Below, in pieces: positions 58,964 to 64,000 of a DNA stretch of 64,000 nt (its first letter is position 1; each line of letters opens with the position of its first letter). Both the position numbers and the translations under genes were made by a program. The DNA is from Fallopia convolvulus (taxonomy: Eukaryota > Streptophyta > Magnoliopsida > Caryophyllales > Polygonaceae): the NCBI GenBank assembly GCA_964016875.1, contig OZ024721.1, positions 43,421,088-43,485,087 of the forward strand. The letters are read 5' to 3'. The notes under the pieces are model-generated. The model did not search any database. It had not been told where the DNA came from and saw nothing but the letters and a program-made list of their open reading frames with translations.

Positions 58964-59878
58964 TGATATCCGCCTTTTTAGTTGTGTTTTCAGGGTGTGT
59001 TTTTGTGTGTTTGAGTTTTTTTCTTTAGTTTTGTGTTTTGTTTTGAGTCGTTTGTGTAGGTTTTCATATTTTCTAAAGATATGGAGTCTACATAAGCTTT
59101 GGTGGTGTTTTTATAGGTTTTGGAGCTGTGTTGAGCATATTTAAGGAGTAGATGAGAAACCGAAGGAGAACACTTATGGAATGAAGTGAAGATCAAGTTT
59201 CAAGCAATGAAAGAAGTTTAGGGACCCGTGTTACTGGGCTTAAGGAAGAAGAATCAAGGGAAAAAGGAGGTTAACGACCTAAATAACGAGGGAGACATCT
59301 CGGTTATGAGCCAAATTACACGCAGTAAGGGTCGTTATCGAGGTGACAGGGTCGGTATCGAAGTGTTCAACAAAGGAGGAAAAGTTCAGCAAAATTGAAG
59401 GAGTTCAGAGTTCTACCACCTTGAGGGGGTCGGTACCGAGGCTTCCATGTCGGTAGAAGGCAGTACCGGTCGGCGCAATTTAATGACTTTTTATCCCATA
59501 TCTTTATATTATTAGATAGTTTTAAGGGATATATCTCTTAGAAGATTTATTTCCTCATAGATAGCTTTAGTTTCTCTATAAATACTCTTGTCCTAGTTTA
59601 AGTTTTCTTATCATTCAAGTTAGTTTTAAGGTAGAGGAGAGAGAGAGGAGGCGTGAGAGAGAGAGAGAGAAGAGGAACAGGTTTTCTTGGAGAACAAGTT
59701 TTGCTTGGATTTGCTTGAACAATAAATTTTTAGGGTAGAGGAGAGAGAGAGAAAGGAGGCGTGAGAGAGAAAGAGAGAGAAGAGGAACGGGTTTTCTTGG
59801 AGAACAAGTTTTTCTTGGATTTGCTTGTAAGTTTCCTTTTTGATTCAATTGCTTTGTTCTTAATCATGAATTGTGAGT

Positions 59879-59926
<48 letters not shown>

Positions 59927-60456
59927 ATGTTGGGGTTAAACCCAACAATGGTTATGTATGTTTGCCTTTGATCATGTCTTGATTGTTTTTATCATAAATC
60001 TTCTCACTTGTTCTTAATCCTTGAAACGAAAGTGGATAGGAATTTCTCATTCATAGTTGAAGCGAAAGCAAAAACTTTGAATCAGAATAGTTAATTAGGA
60101 TTTTGAAGCGAAAGCGGATCAATCCTAGTTGAAGTAGAAGAGATAGATAGTAAGTTTATTGATTGGACGAAAGTTGGTTGATTTACTTGTTAGTTAACGA
60201 AAGTCAGCAACTTTATGTGACAAAAGCATGATCTTTATGTTCATTAGCGTTTGCATGCATAATTATTGTTGTGGGTATACCAAAAGCTTATATTTTCTCT
60301 TTCTTGATATAAAAACCTAAATTTTCTCTCTTACTTGCGCCCTCTAAGTAAGAACAAAACTTGATACTGACTTTCTCCCGTGGATGAACCTAACTCCCCT
60401 GTATTCAGCGGGGTCTTGATTATAAATTTATTTGTTGTTAAGAAACCCTCTCAACA
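58964..60456 (+). repeat. 3' LTR of the Athila-type element
   Basis: Begins TGATATCCGCC directly after the polypurine tract and ends CTCTCAACA (TG..CA), 1493 bp. Cassettes at about 59328-59375 and 59428-59475 lie in its upstream part. A CTCTATAAATACTC TATA-like box at about 59573 suggests the LTR promoter. The target duplication cannot be checked because the 5' LTR is truncated. Confidence 0.85.
59879..59925. repeat. CT microsatellite in 3' LTR
   Basis: Partner of the tract at 53296, expanded by several units. Confidence 0.9.
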
Positions 60457-63077
60457 AACATCCACATCAATGCTCTGCTATGCCCCATGGGATCAAAATA
60501 ACATTAAAAAACAAGGCGGATTTTCAGGGGTACCCATGTACAATTTTTTTTTGCAAAAGTACCCTATATTATAGGAAATTGCAAATCATACATTTTTGGC
60601 ATTTATGCAATTTTATTTTTACCTATTTTATTGTTTAATTATTTGAAGTTAAATTTGCAATGTTTTTTAGAAATGAATTATTAAATTGAAAGAATTAAAA
60701 TCAGAAAACGAAAATTGAAAAAATAAATAAATAAAAGTCATGTGAAAATATATTTTTAATTGATCTATTAGTTATGATCTTAAAGTGTTTACGGAAAATA
60801 AGGAGTAAAAAGGGAAAAAAGAAAAGTTAAAGATATGGAAAAAATACTAGTTGGTTGAGATTTCCGTCAAAGTCTACTCGGACTAGATTTTATACTGTCA
60901 TGCTTACCTATTCTACTGTCATACCTCTCTATGATCTTGTCACGTACATGAAAAGGAAATTGCAAACGAATTAGATTTGTTACGAAATATTTTGTTTCCT
61001 TTAAATGAGAAATATAACGGATATTAGAAAGATAACAATCTTAAAAGATACCAATATTAATGGAAACAATAATAACCAATTATTAGAGGATAAAAGAAAA
61101 GTCAATGATATGGTAAATATACTAGTTGGTTAAGATTTCCGTTAAAGTCTACTCGGGCTAGATTTTATACTGTAATGCTTGTCTATTCTACTGTCATACA
61201 TCTATATGATCATGTCACGTACTTAAAAAGGAAATTGTAAACGGATTAGATTTGGTACGAAATGCGAGATGATGGCGAGAGAAGGGGTTGGCGCTGATTG
61301 CAACTCGAACCTATGAGTGAATTTCACGAGAGAAGGGGCTCACGAGACAAGGGGCTGGCATTGATTTGTTCTCGATCGCCTCCTACGAGTCGTTTGACAG
61401 AAAAGTCGGCGGGCTTTTTTCCTGGTTCGAGATCGAGAAATACGATGCTGGCTGGACGAGAGAGATGACATTGACTAGAGAAAGAAGAATGGTGAGGAGA
61501 GAGACTCTGGCTCGAGAAAGAAAAAGACGACATGTTTTGTTTTTGATCTCCTTTTAATTCATTCCTCTTAATTTAATTTAAAATTTTTAAATCTTGTTTT
61601 TTTAATTAGTAGAAATCATTTTAAGTTTTAAATTGAAAATAAATTTCGTAATTTAATGTTTCAAAAAAATTCATTATTTTAATATTTTCTAAAAAAGGAA
61701 AGGGCATGATTTTGGGCATTTTTGCTATATTTTTGGGCATTTATGCTATTTTTTTGGGCATTGATGTAACATTAGCAATAAGAAGGCATTTTTGAAAACA
61801 AATTTTCAAAGTGGGGCATGGGTACTAGTTTCTAAAAAATAATTATGACTCTCACTTGTCCCAAAAAAATTTGGTGCAAAACTGGGATATGAAGCACAAA
61901 ACTCATGGACCGGTGCAAGGGGCATCAGAGCGCATGCCATCACTCAAAACGCCGCATTTTGTTGCCAATATCTCCAAAGGGTCGCGTTTTGCAGCTTTTT
62001 TGAAAAAAAAAAAAGATAAAATGAGAGCGTCACGCATCGCACTTGTTGAAACATGAAATTAATGAGCGCTAATATCGAGATTTATATTATTTTAAATGGG
62101 CAAACAGAGTTTTCACTCTTCTTTCTTTTATTTGGTGCGCTCTTTAAGTAGCCTACGTCCTTGGAACGTTACAAAGATTATAAGCACCTTGTTTTAGATT
62201 ATGCACGTACTTTACACTCTCAGTAAGATGTTCTTCTTTTTCAGCGACTTAAAGTCTTTTTATCAACCTCGCTTCGAATGCAGTGCGGTCTTTTCAAATG
62301 TTCAACACGTCGAATCTTCGTTAACAAGCTGTCTTGAGCTAGAGATGTTTTCGACCCCTTCAACCTTCGTTATCTCCGTTTATTTATGGGCAATCGGGAG
62401 GAGTGGTTGTTGTGCTTCTCCGATGTGGGACGAGTGAAGTTTCCTTATCTGGTTGGTTGAGAGGGAGGCGGATCCTGATTGGTGTGAAAAGAGGCAGGCC
62501 ACGATTGGTTGAGGATGCAGTTTCAACATTCCTAAACTTTCCGATGTGGGACGGATCTTTGCGCTCATGTTGAGAATATCTATGTTTTGCTACCTTTAGT
62601 TCAATAAGCGCGTTGTTTAGACTATAATTTCTTCCTTTGACCTGGAGCTTGTATTCTTCATTTTGCCTTTGACTTGTTCAATGAGCATACTGTTTGAACG
62701 TGAACGAAAGGCTTTGCCCGTATTTGACGTTTTTTAATGGGGCGAGAAACTTTGCTGGCAACACATGGTTTAGATTCTCTCGAAAGCCTTTATGTGGAAC
62801 CCATGGAGCGTTGATTTCATCACTCCTCGACAGAGGTCATCTATTTTATCCGTTTGTGCATGGTTTTATTCTTGCACCATCACAACACCATGAATTGTTG
62901 ATCCTGCTCGTGGGGACCTCAAGGCAAAAATGTTCCAAAGGTCTTTAGCCCATATTATAAATTTATAGTTTTTACATTCAATACTTTGACTTTTGGCATT
63001 CAATTGCCCCTATAGACCTTATATTATACATATCATATGTCCTTGACCATAGTCTTTTGATCTTCCACATTGTAGAA
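60457..63077. other. Repeat-rich intergenic region
   Basis: No gene recognised. A block of about 175 bp at 60815-60990 recurs at 61090-61266 (ACTAGTTGGTT.AGATTTCCGT...), direct repeat spacing 275 bp. At 61711-61765 a unit of about 26 bp (TTTTTGGGCATTTATGCTAT) occurs three times. CCGATGTGGGAC occurs at about 62419 and 62541, a phrase frequent in copia LTRs. GGTACCCATG-like text near 60529 and its inverted form at about 61815 hint at a decayed inverted-repeat transposon, unproven. Confidence 0.45.
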
Positions 63078-63172
63078 TTGAAGAGCAAATTGCTGACATT
63101 CTCACTAAAGCTTTAGACAGACGTCCCTACCAGCATCTCAGGATGCTTCTAGGGATGATAACTCTAAACTAA
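63078..63172 (+). pseudogene. Ty1/copia RNase H C-terminal fragment
   Basis: The frame EEQIADILTKALDRRPYQHL...LGMITLN then TAA is the conserved end of copia pol (usual form EDQLADIFTKAL). Nothing upstream continues it, so it is a short remnant. It may belong with downstream LTR-like sequence. Confidence 0.7.
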
Positions 63173-63940
63173 ACAAGTCCTTGTTTGTTATTCCCTCAAT
63201 GCTTGGTTAGTTTAATTGAAATGCATGATAGGGAACTTTAGGAATAATCGCTTTCATTTTACCCTGTTACTAGTCTAAAGCAATAATTGTACAAGTTAAA
63301 ATTTCCTCTCCTTTGGCCCAAAATGATCAACCAGAGTTCCTTAACCCTCATTACAAGCCACTATGACGGTTGATCATAAAACCAACCCTTAGCTGTGAAC
63401 CAAACAAACGCCTCTCTTGAACCCTCTTGTTTGTCCCTTTAACGAGTCGCAATTGTCTAGTTCCACTTTGAGTTCCCAAGCTTCACAAATGATCTTGAGT
63501 AAGAGTTCCCATGTCCACTTTACTCAAACATGGCCTCACAAAGATCATGGGAACTGTCTTTCTTTTTTATTACTGGCAAAGGAACTCTACACCTAAGGAA
63601 GTTGAAATGCCACTCGGGAAATGGGAAGAATGCGTCAAAAGTCGAAGCGTTAAGGGCCACAAATCTCAAACGCGTGATGTGATTTCCAAAGAATGTGTTG
63701 ACGCGTGTCCCAAGTGTGCATAGGAAGTTGGAAAGGTACTACACCCTCATTGGATGACGTTTGAAATAGGAAAGAGCTTTTACCCTTGTACCCATATCTT
63801 CTCCCCTCTTAAAAAACCCCTCTTTGTCCTTTTTGGGACCTTCTTCAACTTTTGCTCTCTACAACTCTCCTTCTCTGAAATTCTTCCCATTCCCAAATCA
63901 AGAAAAATTCCAAAAACCCTTCTCTTCCCAATACTTTCCC
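63173..63940. other. Downstream of the copia fragment, nothing firm
   Basis: Possibly copia 3' region or LTR. Short open frames show no domain. The last 150 bp are pyrimidine- and A-rich, like a leader before the ATG at 63941. Confidence 0.3.
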
Positions 63941-64000
63941 ATGGCACCCACTCACCCCGATCACCACATCCGTGAGTGGATAAACACCAACCCTAAATCT
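63941..64000 (+). CDS. Possible coding start, cut by the window end
   Basis: ATG in a good context (TTTCCCATGGCACCC) opens 20 codons (MAPTHPDHHIREWINTNPKS) that run off the window. The product is not recognised. It could be a gene or another retroelement frame. Confidence 0.25.
   Translation, partial: MAPTHPDHHIREWINTNPKS

Larger units (their letters stand above)
52932..60456 (+). mobile_element. Non-autonomous Athila-type Ty3/gypsy element
   Basis: 5' LTR (truncated) 52932-53857, PBS 53861, gag-protease 54214-57053, non-coding 57054-58950, polypurine tract 58951-58963, 3' LTR 58964-60456. There is no reverse transcriptase, RNase H or integrase anywhere inside, so mobility would need a partner element. 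LTR copies differ by only a few percent in the stretch I compared (three transitions in about 80 bp at the 3' ends), suggesting a fairly recent insertion. At least ten paired GGTCGGTAACGACC-like cassettes are spread through the element. Confidence 0.85.

Noticed and set aside
1..64000. CRISPR array, bacterial operon or phage features
   Set aside because: No regularly spaced identical repeats; intron-containing genes and transposon content are those of a plant nucleus.

Overview
The window looks like nuclear DNA of a eudicot plant. It is AT-rich, has long introns with GT..AG borders, and is dominated by plant transposon families (Athila-type Ty3/gypsy, Ty1/copia, hAT, Mutator-like, Stowaway, Helitron, LINE) with only a few host genes. 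I cannot name the species.

Three host genes can be spliced by eye, all on the minus strand: (1) 11404-15645, a eukaryotic-type cytosolic prolyl-tRNA synthetase with 12 recognisable coding blocks, but several catalytic signatures are altered or missing; (2) 23793-30823, a large chromatin-type protein with an extended PHD finger and an AAA ATPase core, closest in architecture to Arabidopsis BRP1 (At3g15120), about 1881 aa in 6 exons; (3) 41591-43079, a fold-type IV PLP enzyme (D-amino-acid transaminase / aminodeoxychorismate lyase-like), 337 aa in 4 exons.

Transposon layout, left to right: a Ty3-type 5' LTR with PBS and gag stub (2.3-3.9 kb); LTR debris (3.9-5.15 kb); a broken Ty1/copia pol (5.15-8.8 kb) holding a minus-strand solo LTR (TSD AAAAT) and a very GC-rich hAT MITE (TSD AGAGGAAT), then its 3' LTR; a Stowaway MITE (10.56-10.86 kb); a nest of three Helitron-like elements (15.95-19.2 kb); a decayed Ulp1/MULE-associated gene with duplicated exon modules (19.9-22.4 kb); a minus-strand Helitron (31.88-32.46 kb); a long-TIR Mutator-like element of about 4.5 kb (32.5-37.1 kb) with a solo LTR in its left arm; a hAT MITE (37.8-38.4 kb); a 5'-truncated LINE with a target duplication (38.58-40.44 kb); a hAT element with a tRNA-like core (43.99-44.60 kb); a FAR1/MULE transposase plus OTU-protease pseudogene split by a solo LTR (45.6-49.35 kb); retroelement and plant-mobile-domain remnants (49.5-52.9 kb); a non-autonomous Athila-type element with gag and protease only (52.9-60.5 kb); and copia debris to the end.

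The most unusual signal is a set of short GC-rich palindromic cassettes inside AT-rich transposons. The 52.9-60.5 kb element carries at least ten paired copies of a GGTCGGTAACGACC-like motif in coding, non-coding and LTR sequence. A different core, GCGACCGCGG, recurs in LTRs and in an unrelated hAT MITE. All calls come from reading the sequence; no database search was run.
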